From assembly GCA_016860845.1 (NCBI GenBank), contig BOKF01000002.1, positions 124,001 to 188,000 of the forward strand: DNA of 64,000 nucleotides. The letters are read 5' to 3'. A program made the position numbers and the translations under genes. The notes under the pieces were generated by a model that was not told where the DNA came from, ran no database searches, and saw only the letters and a list, made by a program, of their open reading frames with translations. This document shows positions 7,470 to 16,445 of the stretch, one piece after another. This DNA is from Chloroflexota bacterium. GTDB taxonomy: Bacteria; Chloroflexota; Anaerolineae; 4572-78; J111. How positions within the stretch are numbered: the stretch's first letter is position 1; each line of letters opens with the position of its first letter.

Positions 7470-9455
7470 GTGTCTGCTTACGGAGGATCCTCGAAAAGAA
7501 ACGTGTCATTCATTTTTCTAGAAAAGTTTAAACAATGGTTCAAAGCTAATCCGCTTGACGCTGCATACATGGCGGCGTTAGGATTAGTGGGCTTAGGAAC
7601 CGGGCTGTGGGCCAGCATCATTATTTTGGACGACGCCATGATTACCTTTCGCGTGGCCGAAAACCTGGCCTATGGACGGGGCTTTGTTTACAACCTCGGC
7701 GAGCGCGTCCAGGTGACAACCACGCCGCTTTATACCCTGATCTTAGTTCCCGGCGTCTGGCTGTTCGGCTCAGCCCCGCGAGCTGCCCTCGTTTTGAATA
7801 TTATTCTCTCCGGGCTGATCGCTGCCTTAGCCTATGATGTTGGACAGCGGTTGAGTGGACGCATAACCGGTATCGGCGGAGCGCTCCTCCTCACGCTGGC
7901 TCCGCTGCTGATTATCGCCTTTAGCATGGAGAGTTACCTCTATGCGGCCCTGATACTGGCCTCGCTGGATGCCTATACTGCCCGGCGCTGGCGCAGCGCC
8001 GGCATTTTGGTTGGCTTGACGGCCCTGGTACGCGGCGACGGTGTATTGCTAGGCGCATGCATGCTTACCTACGATTTTTTGGCAACCCGGCGGCTGCGCT
8101 GGTCTTTGATTATCCCGGCGATCACTATCCCGGCAGGCTGGTACTTGTTTGCGGTGCTTTATTATGGTTCGCCTTTCCCGGCGACGCTCCAGGCCAAGGC
8201 TGCCCAGGGTGAGTTCAACTGGCTGGGCCAACGCTTTGCCGATGGTTTTTGGGCCTACTGGCGTGACTGGATCAAAGAGCAGGATCACGATCTGTTCTAC
8301 CTGTTTCCCCTCCTGATGCTTATTGGCGCAGTTTGGATTCTCTGGCGAGAACCTACCTGGCTGATCTTACTGAGCCGGGACATTTTATATATCACCGCTT
8401 TTATCAGCCTGGCTGTACCCGCCGCCGATTGGTATTACGCCCCATTGATGCCCGGTGCAGCTTTGCTGGCGGCGCGAGGGATCCAGGGAGCTGGGGAGGC
8501 CCTGGCCTGGCTGATTAAACAGGCCGGGCGGCACAACGAGGCCCTGGCAGGCCGGCTGGCACGCTTCGTTGCAGTGAGTTTAGCCATCGTGGTAATTGCC
8601 AGCCTGTTGGCAACGCTCTACCGGGTTTCTGCGGTCATCGTCCGGACCAACCCCAATTGGAAAGCCCAAGTTTATCCCACCGCGGGCCGCTGGATTGCTC
8701 AAAATACTAACACCTCGGCCCGCCTGGCAACGATTGATATTGGACATCTGGGCTACTGGTCGGGCCGCCAGATCATTGATATTGTGGGCCTGGCTCAACC
8801 TGATGTGGCCCCGCATATTGCTCAAGGTGACTTTGGCTACGCCATCCGCCATTATCAACCCGAACTCATATTAATTGGCTATGCCTGGCTGCCCGAAGTG
8901 CAGGCCGCACCGTGGTTTCAGGAAAATTACGTCGCCCGCCGCTACTTTCAATTCAAGGCGCTGGATGCGCCGCTGGTGCTGTTCAGCCGGCGCGTTGGGG
9001 TGAAAGTCCAGCCCGCTACCATTCCGCCGGAAGAGATCCAGCCAATGGCGATGGATTTCAACCGGCAAATTCGTTTGACCGGCTATCATCTCAACCAGCC
9101 CCTCACCCCCGGTGACGAGCTAAAATTGACCCTCTTCTGGCAAGCCGAAGCCCCTATCGCCGTTGATTTTACCGTTTTTGTGCAACTGGTTGGCCCGGCT
9201 AACCAGATCCTGGCTCAGAGCGACAGCAAGCCGCAGGATGGATTTTATCCAACCCCTTCCTGGCAGCCCGGCGAATCGATTATTGACCAGCACACTTTTC
9301 CCCTGCCTGGCGACATCTCCCCCGGTAGTTATGATCTTTTGGTGGGTTTTTATGAGGTTGGGAACGGCCAGCGCTTGCAGACTTTAGATGACGCCGGCGT
9401 TTTTCAGAGTGATTACGTGCGGCTTTCCGGGATTCAAGTGCAAGCGCCGCCGTAA
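7470..9455 (+). CDS. GT39/ArnT-like multipass membrane glycosyltransferase with C-terminal beta domain
   Basis: The 661-residue protein opens with a short polar N-terminus and about ten to twelve transmembrane helices. After the first helix comes IILDDAMITFRVAENLAYG, matching the DDA(x)ITFRYAxNxAxGxG motif of GT-C fold (ArnT/PMT-like) enzymes, in which the Asp residues of the first loop are catalytic. These enzymes use polyprenyl-phosphate sugars outside the cytoplasm. Residues about 540-660 form a beta-rich domain (LTLFWQAEAPIAVDFTVFVQL ... PSWQPGESIIDQHTF) that recurs in the three giant proteins at 41875-50255. The start is uncertain: GTG at 7470 or GTG at 7503, the latter following GGAGG by 16 bases. 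The DUF385-type gene follows after 14 bases. Confidence 0.85.
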   Translation: MSAYGGSSKRNVSFIFLEKFKQWFKANPLDAAYMAALGLVGLGTGLWASIIILDDAMITFRVAENLAYGRGFVYNLGERVQVTTTPLYTLILVPGVWLFGSAPRAALVLNIILSGLIAALAYDVGQRLSGRITGIGGALLLTLAPLLIIAFSMESYLYAALILASLDAYTARRWRSAGILVGLTALVRGDGVLLGACMLTYDFLATRRLRWSLIIPAITIPAGWYLFAVLYYGSPFPATLQAKAAQGEFNWLGQRFADGFWAYWRDWIKEQDHDLFYLFPLLMLIGAVWILWREPTWLILLSRDILYITAFISLAVPAADWYYAPLMPGAALLAARGIQGAGEALAWLIKQAGRHNEALAGRLARFVAVSLAIVVIASLLATLYRVSAVIVRTNPNWKAQVYPTAGRWIAQNTNTSARLATIDIGHLGYWSGRQIIDIVGLAQPDVAPHIAQGDFGYAIRHYQPELILIGYAWLPEVQAAPWFQENYVARRYFQFKALDAPLVLFSRRVGVKVQPATIPPEEIQPMAMDFNRQIRLTGYHLNQPLTPGDELKLTLFWQAEAPIAVDFTVFVQLVGPANQILAQSDSKPQDGFYPTPSWQPGESIIDQHTFPLPGDISPGSYDLLVGFYEVGNGQRLQTLDDAGVFQSDYVRLSGIQVQAPP

Positions 9456-9469
9456 CAAAGAGAAGCAGG

Positions 9470-9799
9470 ATGGATGAGTTAAGCCAATTGCCCTATCTTT
9501 ACTTAACCACAACCGGCTGGAAAAGCGGCCGGCCGCACGAAATTGAAATCTGGTTCACGCTGCTGGATGGCCGTTATTATTTAATAGCCGAGAGAGGAGA
9601 AGGCACGCACTGGGTGCAAAATTTGCGCCGCCGGCCGGCGATCACCTTCCGGGTGGGCGAGCAAACTTTTCAGGGGACAGGGCGGGTGGTTGAGGCAGCG
9701 CTGGAGCCAGACCTGCACCGGCAAATCAGCCGGCTCTCGGAGGCTAAGTATGGTTGGGGAGATGGGTTAGTGGTGGAACTAAAGCCAGAGGGAAATTAA
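9470..9799 (+). CDS. Nitroreductase/quinone-reductase family (DUF385) flavin- or F420-binding protein
   Basis: This 109-residue protein has the split-barrel pattern of the deazaflavin-dependent nitroreductase / DUF385 family: YLYLTTTGWKSGRPHEIEIW, then YYLIAERGEGTHWVQNLRR with the conserved His-Trp-Val-Asn-type cofactor-facing segment, and ITFRVGEQTFQGTGRVVEA. Members reduce quinones, nitro compounds or other substrates with F420 or flavin. Which cofactor is used here cannot be told. It starts 14 bases after the membrane glycosyltransferase and is probably in the same transcript. It ends four bases into the convergent DUF1638 gene. Confidence 0.8.
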   Translation: MDELSQLPYLYLTTTGWKSGRPHEIEIWFTLLDGRYYLIAERGEGTHWVQNLRRRPAITFRVGEQTFQGTGRVVEAALEPDLHRQISRLSEAKYGWGDGLVVELKPEGN

Positions 9800-10383
9800 T
9801 CCCCGCCGTTCATCAAAGTTACCAGACGGGTTTCCAGCTCTCCATAACGAACGGGACGATGCTCAAATTCCCAGCCCATCGCCTCGGCGATAGCCCGGGC
9901 TTTGGCCAGCAACTTCTCGGTCGGTGCCTGGCTGAGGTAGACCAGCCGCCGGTAGTTGGCAAAGTAGAGCGAGGCCAGTTGCGGGTGTTTATCCAGGCCC
10001 AGGCCGCCGAGCACCGCTTTTTCATAGGCCCGCAGCAGCCAGTCGGTTAGAAAGAAGGTGCCGGGTTCTTCGGCCATCATCTGGTCGAATTGGGCTGTAC
10101 CGGCGTACATCTCGTAACAATGCGGCCCGCTAATCCGGACCACCTTGTGTTTGGCCAGGACAGCGTCAATGCCGGTTGCGCCACATTCGCCATAAACTAC
10201 GATAACCCGCTCATAGTCAGCCCTGAGCTGAGCGAGCATAACATCCAGGTCAGCGGTAATCTTGAGCGGGGTCATGTGGTGCAGGGCCGGCAGCGCTTTT
10301 AAGTCTACCTGCCATTGATATTTGTCAACCAGTTCTTTGGTCTCTTTAGCCAATGCGCCACAAGCGATAAGCAAGGTTTTCAA
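9796..10383 (-). CDS. DUF1638 family protein
   Basis: The core protein begins at a TTG at 10383 (LKTLLIACGALAKE), preceded by AAGGGA five bases upstream; an ATG further up (10452) would add 23 residues encoded partly by an inverted repeat and is less likely. The approximately 195 residues match DUF1638: an N-terminal ACGAL motif, VVYGECGATGIDAVL with a conserved Cys, and ISGPHCYEMYAG with a second Cys-His. Conserved Cys residues of this kind suggest metal or corrinoid-related chemistry, since family members are often encoded near methyltransferase systems, but no such genes are here. The function is unknown. Confidence 0.82.
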   Translation of the reverse strand: MKTLLIACGALAKETKELVDKYQWQVDLKALPALHHMTPLKITADLDVMLAQLRADYERVIVVYGECGATGIDAVLAKHKVVRISGPHCYEMYAGTAQFDQMMAEEPGTFFLTDWLLRAYEKAVLGGLGLDKHPQLASLYFANYRRLVYLSQAPTEKLLAKARAIAEAMGWEFEHRPVRYGELETRLVTLMNGGD

Positions 10384-10407
10384 GTTCGTCCCTTCAGTGT
10401 AACTATT

Positions 10408-10491
10408 CAGGTGACTGGCACTTTCGCTTAAAAAAATTCGTAACTGAAGCAAAATCAGGCGCGTTTATCCGATTGAAGTGCCAGTCACCTG
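10408..10491. repeat. Perfect 16-bp inverted repeat with 52-base spacer
   Basis: CAGGTGACTGGCACTT at 10408-10423 is repeated exactly in inverse at 10476-10491. It lies upstream of the DUF1638 start, in the gap before the plus-strand small gene. The following bases (to about 10560) contain further partial repeats of GGTGACA/TGTCACT. It looks like a dispersed palindromic element rather than an operator. Confidence 0.8.
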
Positions 10492-10628
10492 GTAGGTTGG
10501 GAGTCACCCTTCAGCCAGAAAGGTGACAATTGTCGCCAGCATGGGGGCAACTTGTCACTGGTATTTCCAGGAAATAATGATAATATTATACTGTAGATGC
10601 GGCTATGTCTAAATTAAGGAAGTTTGTC

Positions 10629-10657
10629 AAAACATCCGATATTTTTGCGGATGTTTT
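10629..10657 (-). terminator. Terminator-like hairpin
   Basis: AAAACATCCG and CGGATGTTTT form a 10-bp stem around a 9-base AT-rich loop, with A/T tracts on both sides. It is immediately upstream of the plus-strand small gene, so on that strand it would be a leader structure. On the minus strand it could end the transcript of the pentapeptide gene after it has run antisense through the small gene. Confidence 0.5.
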
Positions 10658-10675
10658 TGGTTGGGCAGTATCAAA

Positions 10676-10915
10676 ATGGCGACGTTGTATCGAATTGAGG
10701 TTTTTAGCCGAGGTGAATTTATTATTAACCACACCGTCGAGGCCCCCGATGCCCTGACGGCGATTAACTTGGTTGAAGCCAGATACGGCGAGCCGCCCAA
10801 AGTAGAAGAAACGACCGTCTATTTAGAGGATGGAAAAAAAGAACATCTGCTGGTAGTGTCGGCCTGGCACGGTTACTCGTTTGTAGCCCGCCAAATCAGG
10901 AACATTGTCCCTTGA
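10676..10915 (+). CDS. Small hypothetical protein
   Basis: The 79-residue product starts at the ATG at 10676 (MATLYRIEVFSRGEF); a TTG 15 bases earlier is possible but lies close to the hairpin at 10629-10657. It is mixed alpha/beta in character, with a VEAPDALTAINLVEARYG helix and a C-terminal LLVVSAWHGYSFVARQIR segment. It has no signal peptide, metal motif or recognisable domain. It converges on the pentapeptide-repeat gene, with only six bases between stop codons. I do not recognise the family. Confidence 0.6.
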   Translation: MATLYRIEVFSRGEFIINHTVEAPDALTAINLVEARYGEPPKVEETTVYLEDGKKEHLLVVSAWHGYSFVARQIRNIVP

Positions 10916-10921
10916 GACTGG

Positions 10922-11686
10922 CTATTCATGCACGTCGCCGTTAGGCAAGATTGCCCCTTCTAACGTGCGCGCCCGTTCATACTGAAAAGTGGTTACATCG
11001 GAGCCGGTCAAATTGGTCCTGATGAGTAAAGCGCCCCGCAGCACGGCCCCCTCCATTTTAGCCCCTTCAAAACTCGTTTCCTTCAGATAAGACTCCCTTA
11101 AATTTACCCCGCGCAAATCAGCTCCTTTGAGATTGGCGCCTTCCATATCTACCCGGTAAAGGATGGCCTGATCCAAAAACGCGCTGCGCAGGTTAGCCCG
11201 CAGCAGGCTGGCCCCACTCAGGTCCGCGTATTCCAGAATAGCACTCCGGAGATAAGCTTCGTTCAGCCTGGCCCGCTGTAGATTTGCTCCTTTGAGATTG
11301 GCGCTAAAAAGATTAGCCCGGTTTAAGTTAGCCTCAGTCAAATTAGCCTGAGCCAAGTCGGTTTCGCGCAAATTGGCCTCGCTTAAATCTATCCCGCTCA
11401 AATCCACCTGGCTCAAATTCTGAGCCGATAAATCAAATCCTTTGCAGGAATAATCTTTTTCACTCCCGGCCCACTCCAGAACTTTCTGTAATTGTTCCTC
11501 TCGCGTCCTGGCTTCCAGGGGTTCACTGGCCTTTAGCTCGGTGACTTGTTTTTGGATGACCAAATCCCTGATGGCCGACTCATAGGAATAGCCGGGCAGC
11601 CACTGGCCGCAGTGCTTGCAAATGACCGCTTTAACCCGAATCTCTTCATCGCAAAAAGGGCAGCGTTTCAATTCGTCGTCTGACAT
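10922..11686 (-). CDS. Zinc-ribbon pentapeptide-repeat protein
   Basis: The start is the ATG at 11686 (MSDDELKRCPFC), which has GGAGG five bases upstream. Residues 8-28 are a zinc ribbon (CPFCDEEI ... CKHCGQ). A helical linker of about 60 residues follows, and from about residue 75 to 245 come roughly thirty pentapeptide repeats of the A(N/D)LxxAN type (LSEANLRETDLAQANLTEAN and onward), which fold as a right-handed square beta-helix. Such proteins act as scaffolds or nucleic-acid mimics; the partner here is unknown. The final repeats degrade into a short tail. No signal peptide is visible, so it should be cytoplasmic. Confidence 0.88.
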   Translation of the reverse strand: MSDDELKRCPFCDEEIRVKAVICKHCGQWLPGYSYESAIRDLVIQKQVTELKASEPLEARTREEQLQKVLEWAGSEKDYSCKGFDLSAQNLSQVDLSGIDLSEANLRETDLAQANLTEANLNRANLFSANLKGANLQRARLNEAYLRSAILEYADLSGASLLRANLRSAFLDQAILYRVDMEGANLKGADLRGVNLRESYLKETSFEGAKMEGAVLRGALLIRTNLTGSDVTTFQYERARTLEGAILPNGDVHE

Positions 11687-11776
11687 ACTGACCTCCGTCA
11701 GGGCCAATTATAACCGATTTTTCTGATCTACGGAAGTGACAAAGGTTCAATGCCAGCCGAACCTGTCTGACATCCT

Positions 11777-13972
11777 TTATTTAAATATCAGGGGCATCCA
11801 CATCGGGATGGCCGGCGTAAAGGTTGCGGTATACGTTACCGCCACTGATGGGGTGACGATGGTCCGGTTGGCTGCGTCCCCACTATCTGACCAGGCATAA
11901 AAGGCCCAGGCCTTGCCCTGGCTATCCAGTTGAACCGGAGCCAGCAGGTTAAGGGCGTACCCCTGCCACGAAACCAGGGTTTGGTCTGTGGTGATGGTTG
12001 TGCCGTTAGCAATTAAATCAAGTCCTGCCGGTTCAGTTTTAAAGGTGACATTGACCCGGCGAGGTTGCAGCGTCTGGGTCATCGTTGCTCCCAGCCCCCA
12101 TGAATCCGTAGCGGTCAATCGAACCTCCAGGTAGCTTAACGCAGCGGCATTGAGGTCTTCCGGCGCAGGCGCGGTCAGGGGCAGATTGTTACCCGCAGTA
12201 GGTCCAAAGTAGGGATGAGTATGTTCCGTGCCCGGGTTGGTCGCGTCCACGTGGTGCAGTAGAACTTCCCAAGCCAGCGCCGAAGCGGGCAAATCTCCAC
12301 CGTCGTCGGTCGCCTGGCCTTGTAGGGTTAAAGTCTGCCCAACTGCGAACCGGACGCTGGTAGTAGGAGAAAGGATGGTGGGCACGGGGGGTGTATTGCC
12401 GGGGAAAACCCTCACTGTCACCGGAGCCGAGACGCCGTTACGAGTATCCCGCACATTCAGGGTGGCGGTATAGACCCCGCTGGCGGTGTAAGTATGGGTA
12501 GTGGTCACACTGGCTGTCTCCACCGGCGCTGAACCATCCCCAAAATTCCATAAATAAGTTAAGGGATAATTCTCGTCGGGGTCGCTGCTGCCCGCTCCAC
12601 TCAGAGTAACGCCCAGGGGCACAGGGCCAAAATTAGGGTTAGCCGAAGCCACCGCATTAGGCAAACTGTTTGCGCCCTGATAAGCAATGCGGCGAACCTG
12701 TCCCCCACCCGCGTAAGTAGTATAATAAAGCGCCTGGGTGCCGTTGAAGGGGCCAAACGCCAGGGCAACGGCGCTGCTGCTGCCCAGCCCGGTGGCAAAG
12801 TCAACAGCACTGAAGCCGCCGCCGCCCTGGGGCGCCAGGCGAAAGATTTTGCCGCAAACGTAATCGCTAAAGAGGTAGGCTCCATCGTAGGGGGCCGGCC
12901 AAACCCCGGCCGGGACAAAGGCACCTCCCGTGATCGAGGCGCAGCCGGTGTTACGGCCATAATCGTAGATAGGGTTGGTCATCCCGGCCGGCGGCGCGCC
13001 GCAGTTACTGGTCGAGCCATTGGCGCAGTGGCCCTCGCGCACGTTCCAGCCGTAGTCGGCCCCGCTCAGCCCCTCATCTATTTCTTCCCACCGGCCCTGC
13101 CCCACATCGTTAATGTAAAACTGGTTTGTGCCGGGCCGGAAGGCAAAGCGGAAGGGATTGCGCAAGCCCCAGGCAAACGTCTCCTGGCACTTCTGCCCGG
13201 CCGTCGTCCGGCCGGTAACATTACAGCGGGCTGTACCCGCCCCTTGAAAGGGATTGGTGGGTGGAATATTGCCATCACGGGTGATGCGCAGCACTTTGCC
13301 CAGCAAAATATGCTGGTCGCGAGCGGCGTCATTATTCCCGGCGCACTCGCCGGACTCCGGCGGATTGTAATCACAGCCGCCATCGCCGACGCTGATGTAA
13401 AGATAGCCATCCTGGCCAAAATGCAGGTCGCCGGCATTATGGTTGCCGTTGGGTGAAGGGATATTGTCAATCAGGACGACCTCGCTGGCCAGGTTGATCG
13501 TATTCGTCACCGGCAGAGTAAAACGAGCAACCCGATTGACGGGGCTGCCAGGATCATTCTCGGGACAACTGTTAGCTTTTTTAAGAGTGTAATAAAGATA
13601 GATGTAATGATTGGCCGAGAAGCTGGGATCTACCGCCACTCCTAAAAGACCGCGTTCAATGTCACTGCAGATAAAAGAAGACAAATCGAGCGCCGTCGCC
13701 AGGAGGGTGCTGCCCTGGTAGACCCTCAAAGCGCCTCCTTGTGTGGTGACCAGCATCCGGCCATCCGGCGTAAAGGCCAGAGCTGTTGGGCTGCCCACAT
13801 TCGCTACAAATGCGTCGGTAAAATTGGGAGGCAGGGCGCTTCTGGGCTGGGCGGCTATCCAGCCGCCGGTGAAAAAAGCAAGCCCAGGGATCATCAAAGT
13901 AAGGGTCAGTTTTATGATTTTCCCCCCTTTTTTGCCGGTCATGTTCTTCAGCCAGATCAAAATGTTATGCAT
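11777..13972 (-). CDS. Secreted PQQ-type sugar dehydrogenase with PKD domain
   Basis: The 731-residue protein has an N-terminal signal/anchor segment. A beta-propeller of the glucose/sorbosone dehydrogenase family (residues about 50-430) follows: TALAFTPDGRMLVTTQGG, ERGLLGVAVDPSF, NHNAGDLHFGQDGYLYISVGDG and WGLRNPFRFAF are family motifs around the PQQ and calcium site. A PKD domain (about 455-525, LSGAGSSDPDENYPLTYLWNFGDG) and two more beta domains complete it. The very C-terminus, FTPAIPMWMPLIFK, resembles the YLPLVIK motif in two other secreted proteins here. It probably oxidises sugars or aldoses at the cell surface; the substrate is unknown. It is divergent from the kinase gene. Confidence 0.88.
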   Translation of the reverse strand: MHNILIWLKNMTGKKGGKIIKLTLTLMIPGLAFFTGGWIAAQPRSALPPNFTDAFVANVGSPTALAFTPDGRMLVTTQGGALRVYQGSTLLATALDLSSFICSDIERGLLGVAVDPSFSANHYIYLYYTLKKANSCPENDPGSPVNRVARFTLPVTNTINLASEVVLIDNIPSPNGNHNAGDLHFGQDGYLYISVGDGGCDYNPPESGECAGNNDAARDQHILLGKVLRITRDGNIPPTNPFQGAGTARCNVTGRTTAGQKCQETFAWGLRNPFRFAFRPGTNQFYINDVGQGRWEEIDEGLSGADYGWNVREGHCANGSTSNCGAPPAGMTNPIYDYGRNTGCASITGGAFVPAGVWPAPYDGAYLFSDYVCGKIFRLAPQGGGGFSAVDFATGLGSSSAVALAFGPFNGTQALYYTTYAGGGQVRRIAYQGANSLPNAVASANPNFGPVPLGVTLSGAGSSDPDENYPLTYLWNFGDGSAPVETASVTTTHTYTASGVYTATLNVRDTRNGVSAPVTVRVFPGNTPPVPTILSPTTSVRFAVGQTLTLQGQATDDGGDLPASALAWEVLLHHVDATNPGTEHTHPYFGPTAGNNLPLTAPAPEDLNAAALSYLEVRLTATDSWGLGATMTQTLQPRRVNVTFKTEPAGLDLIANGTTITTDQTLVSWQGYALNLLAPVQLDSQGKAWAFYAWSDSGDAANRTIVTPSVAVTYTATFTPAIPMWMPLIFK

Positions 13973-14360
13973 TTTATCCCCCCATCGTTCTTCTTGAACC
14001 GTTTAAGTGCCGCTGAAATTACTCTTCCACCCCCTCTTGAATAAATGAAGTCCCAGATTCCAGAAAAAAGATACGCCTATCACAGAAAAGTAGTACTTAT
14101 TGCTTACAAATTGGAGCATTTCTGAACTAATATCGAAATGTTGCGAATATTATTTTATGGTATAATGGGGTAGCGGCGGGTTGAAACCGGGCCGTTCAAC
14201 AGAAATTCCTGCCTCGTCTTGTTAAACTCAACAACCACCTCGCTGCTACTCTCAGATTATTCCTAAAAGGAAGATTTTTTTCATGAGTTCCCGGTGAACT
14301 CTCTTTTTATTTTGGACAACATTCCTCACCTACCATCTTAAGATTAAGGACAATCAGACC
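13973..14360. other. Divergent intergenic region (388 bases)
   Basis: This AT-rich gap separates the divergently transcribed sugar dehydrogenase and Ser/Thr kinase genes and must hold promoters for both. A clear TATAAT lies at 14161-14166 on the plus strand, about 195 bases before the kinase start. The only TTGCGA upstream is 14 bases away, short for a sigma-70 promoter. I see no small gene, RNA or strong hairpin in it. Confidence 0.5.
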
Positions 14361-16379
14361 ATGAAAGATCTTATTGGCGCCACCTTAGGGCAGTATGAAA
14401 TTAGAGAAAAAATAGGCCAGGGGGGCATGGCCCAAGTTTACAAAGCCTTTCAACCCGGCCTGAATCGCTTTGTCGCCGTCAAAATACTCCCGCCTATTTT
14501 GGCCGAAGAAGCCGGGTTTACCGAGCGCTTCCAACGAGAAGCTCAAGCCATCGCCCGCCTGCAACACCCCAATATTCTGCAAGTATACGATTATGGGGTC
14601 CAGGATAATTATAACTACCTGGTCATGCGCTACGTGGAAAACTCTGTTACCCTGGATAAGCTGATCCGGGAGGGAGCGCCGCTCAATAAGCTAATAGATT
14701 ACATTATGCAAGTTGCCGATGCTTTAAATTACGCCCATGAACACGATATTATTCATCGCGATGTCAAACCCAGCAACATCCTGGTTGATGGCAAGTGGGC
14801 TTTACTGAGCGACTTTGGTTTGGTCAAAATGAAAGAGTCGGCGACCCAGTTAACCGGAACCGGCGTCGGCATGGGCACGCCGGCTTATATGTCGCCGGAA
14901 CAGGCCAGCGGGGCCAAAGTGGTAGACCACCGCACCGATATTTATGCTTTGGGGGTAATTCTACACCGAATTCTGACCGGAACCATCCCCCACGACGCGC
15001 CGACACCGCTGGCGATCCTGGTCAAGCGCAGCAGCGAGTCGATTCCCTTACCTCGCCAAATTAAACCGGATATCCCGGAGAGCCTGGAGCATGTGGTTCT
15101 GCGTTCGCTGGCCAAAGAGCCGGAAGCACGTTACAGCACGGCGACTGACTTTGCCGAGGCCCTCCAAAAAGCCCAAACAGACCCCACCTACCGCGAAGAA
15201 GCCGTCTCGACCATTTATAACATTAACGAGGCAACGGTCGCCCACAGCGGACCCTTGCCACTCTCTTCAACAAAAACGCCAACGCCTTCGCCGCAAAAGA
15301 AATTCGGCCTTGGCTGGGGCGCAGCCGCAGCCGGAGTCGTGCTTCTCATTGCTGCGCTCATCTTTTTCCTGGTAACCAGAGGCGATACCGGTCTGGCGGA
15401 CCAGCTTCCTACCCAAACCCCAGCCAATCCAACGCCAGCCGATGTCGCTGCGGCCACGCCTACTCCCCTCCCTCCCACCGCTACCCCGGCGCCACCCACT
15501 GCTACTCCCCTCCCTCCCACCGATACGCCTGTGCCCACTCCCCTGCCCCCAGGTATTCCTTCAGTTATCGCCAAGACAGATGTGGAAGTCCGCGCCGGTC
15601 CCGGCGAGGAATATGACCTGATGGGCTACCTGCCCGAAGGGGCTAAAGCCGAAATTGCCGGCCGCGATAAAGAGAGACGGTGGTGGCAAATTAAAACTAC
15701 CCTGGCTGCCACAGGCATCGGCTGGATCAAAGCAGATCCGGAGCTGGCCGAAACAAGCGAAACCGATAATCTGCCTATTGCTTTGGCTCCACCCACCCCA
15801 ACGGCAACGCCTACTCCCGCCCCCGACACGCCAACTCCGACCGCAACAACGCCGGCTGATACACCCACGGCGACAGCTACAACTCCCCCAACGCGCCCAG
15901 CTCCTAGACCCACTCCGGAAGCGCCTCCTCCGCCACCTTCCACCCCGGCGCCGGTTGTCCCGGCTGGACAGATTACGCTGCTCAAGCCGCTTTCATTGGA
16001 CCAGCCGAGTTTCGGCATGACTGAATTTGAGTGGCAGTGGGCCGGCGGCCTTGCGCCTGATCAGGGCTTTGAAGTGCGCGTCTGGCGCGAGGGCGAGCCG
16101 CCCGCCGGCGCTCATGATGCCGTAATGGATAGTAAAAACGGCCAGATCCAGGCGCTGGGGAATAATACTTATCGTTTAAGCATTAACATTAAGGATGCCT
16201 TTGGGGTGAAGGGCCGCAGCGGCGAATATCTCTGGACGGTCGTTCTGATCCAGATTACGCCGGAATATAAAGACCTGGGCATCCAGGCCCCTCCCGGTCG
16301 CCTGCGCTTTGAAGCTCCCGGCGGCGGCGGCGGTGGCAAAGATGGCGGCGGTGGCGGCGGTGGCGGCTCCACGCTTTAG
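14361..16379 (+). CDS. PknB-type Ser/Thr protein kinase with membrane anchor and external SH3 domain
   Basis: The 672-residue protein begins with a Hanks-type kinase domain (about 10-270): glycine loop GQGGMAQVYKA, catalytic Lys in VAVKILPP, HRDVKPSNIL loop, DFG, and GTPAYMSPEQ activation segment, so it should be active. One transmembrane helix lies near residue 320 (AAAAGVVLLIAALIFFLV). The external part has a Pro/Thr-rich linker with an internal 21-base direct repeat, a bacterial SH3-like domain (about 400-470, VEVRAGPGEEYDLMGYLP), a second Pro/Thr linker and a beta domain. It ends in an unusual poly-Gly tail. AAGGA precedes the start. The external SH3 probably senses cell-wall or ligand state. 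The secreted gene 66 bases downstream may be co-transcribed. Confidence 0.93.
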   Translation: MKDLIGATLGQYEIREKIGQGGMAQVYKAFQPGLNRFVAVKILPPILAEEAGFTERFQREAQAIARLQHPNILQVYDYGVQDNYNYLVMRYVENSVTLDKLIREGAPLNKLIDYIMQVADALNYAHEHDIIHRDVKPSNILVDGKWALLSDFGLVKMKESATQLTGTGVGMGTPAYMSPEQASGAKVVDHRTDIYALGVILHRILTGTIPHDAPTPLAILVKRSSESIPLPRQIKPDIPESLEHVVLRSLAKEPEARYSTATDFAEALQKAQTDPTYREEAVSTIYNINEATVAHSGPLPLSSTKTPTPSPQKKFGLGWGAAAAGVVLLIAALIFFLVTRGDTGLADQLPTQTPANPTPADVAAATPTPLPPTATPAPPTATPLPPTDTPVPTPLPPGIPSVIAKTDVEVRAGPGEEYDLMGYLPEGAKAEIAGRDKERRWWQIKTTLAATGIGWIKADPELAETSETDNLPIALAPPTPTATPTPAPDTPTPTATTPADTPTATATTPPTRPAPRPTPEAPPPPPSTPAPVVPAGQITLLKPLSLDQPSFGMTEFEWQWAGGLAPDQGFEVRVWREGEPPAGAHDAVMDSKNGQIQALGNNTYRLSINIKDAFGVKGRSGEYLWTVVLIQITPEYKDLGIQAPPGRLRFEAPGGGGGGKDGGGGGGGGSTL

Positions 16380-16445
16380 CCGTATGCTACGCGCACTGAT
16401 GCCACTCTGTCTAACCTGAAGTTTACAAATTGGGGAGGTTATCAC

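Noticed and set aside
15455..15530. A 21-base direct repeat in the kinase gene, possibly a mobile repeat.
   Set aside because: It encodes an ordinary Pro/Thr linker, where short duplications are common, and it lacks the 7- or 8-base period.
14824..16018. Several Gly/Val/Ala-rich open frames on the minus strand across the kinase gene.
   Set aside because: They are antisense to the Pro/Thr-rich linker of the kinase and are composition artefacts.
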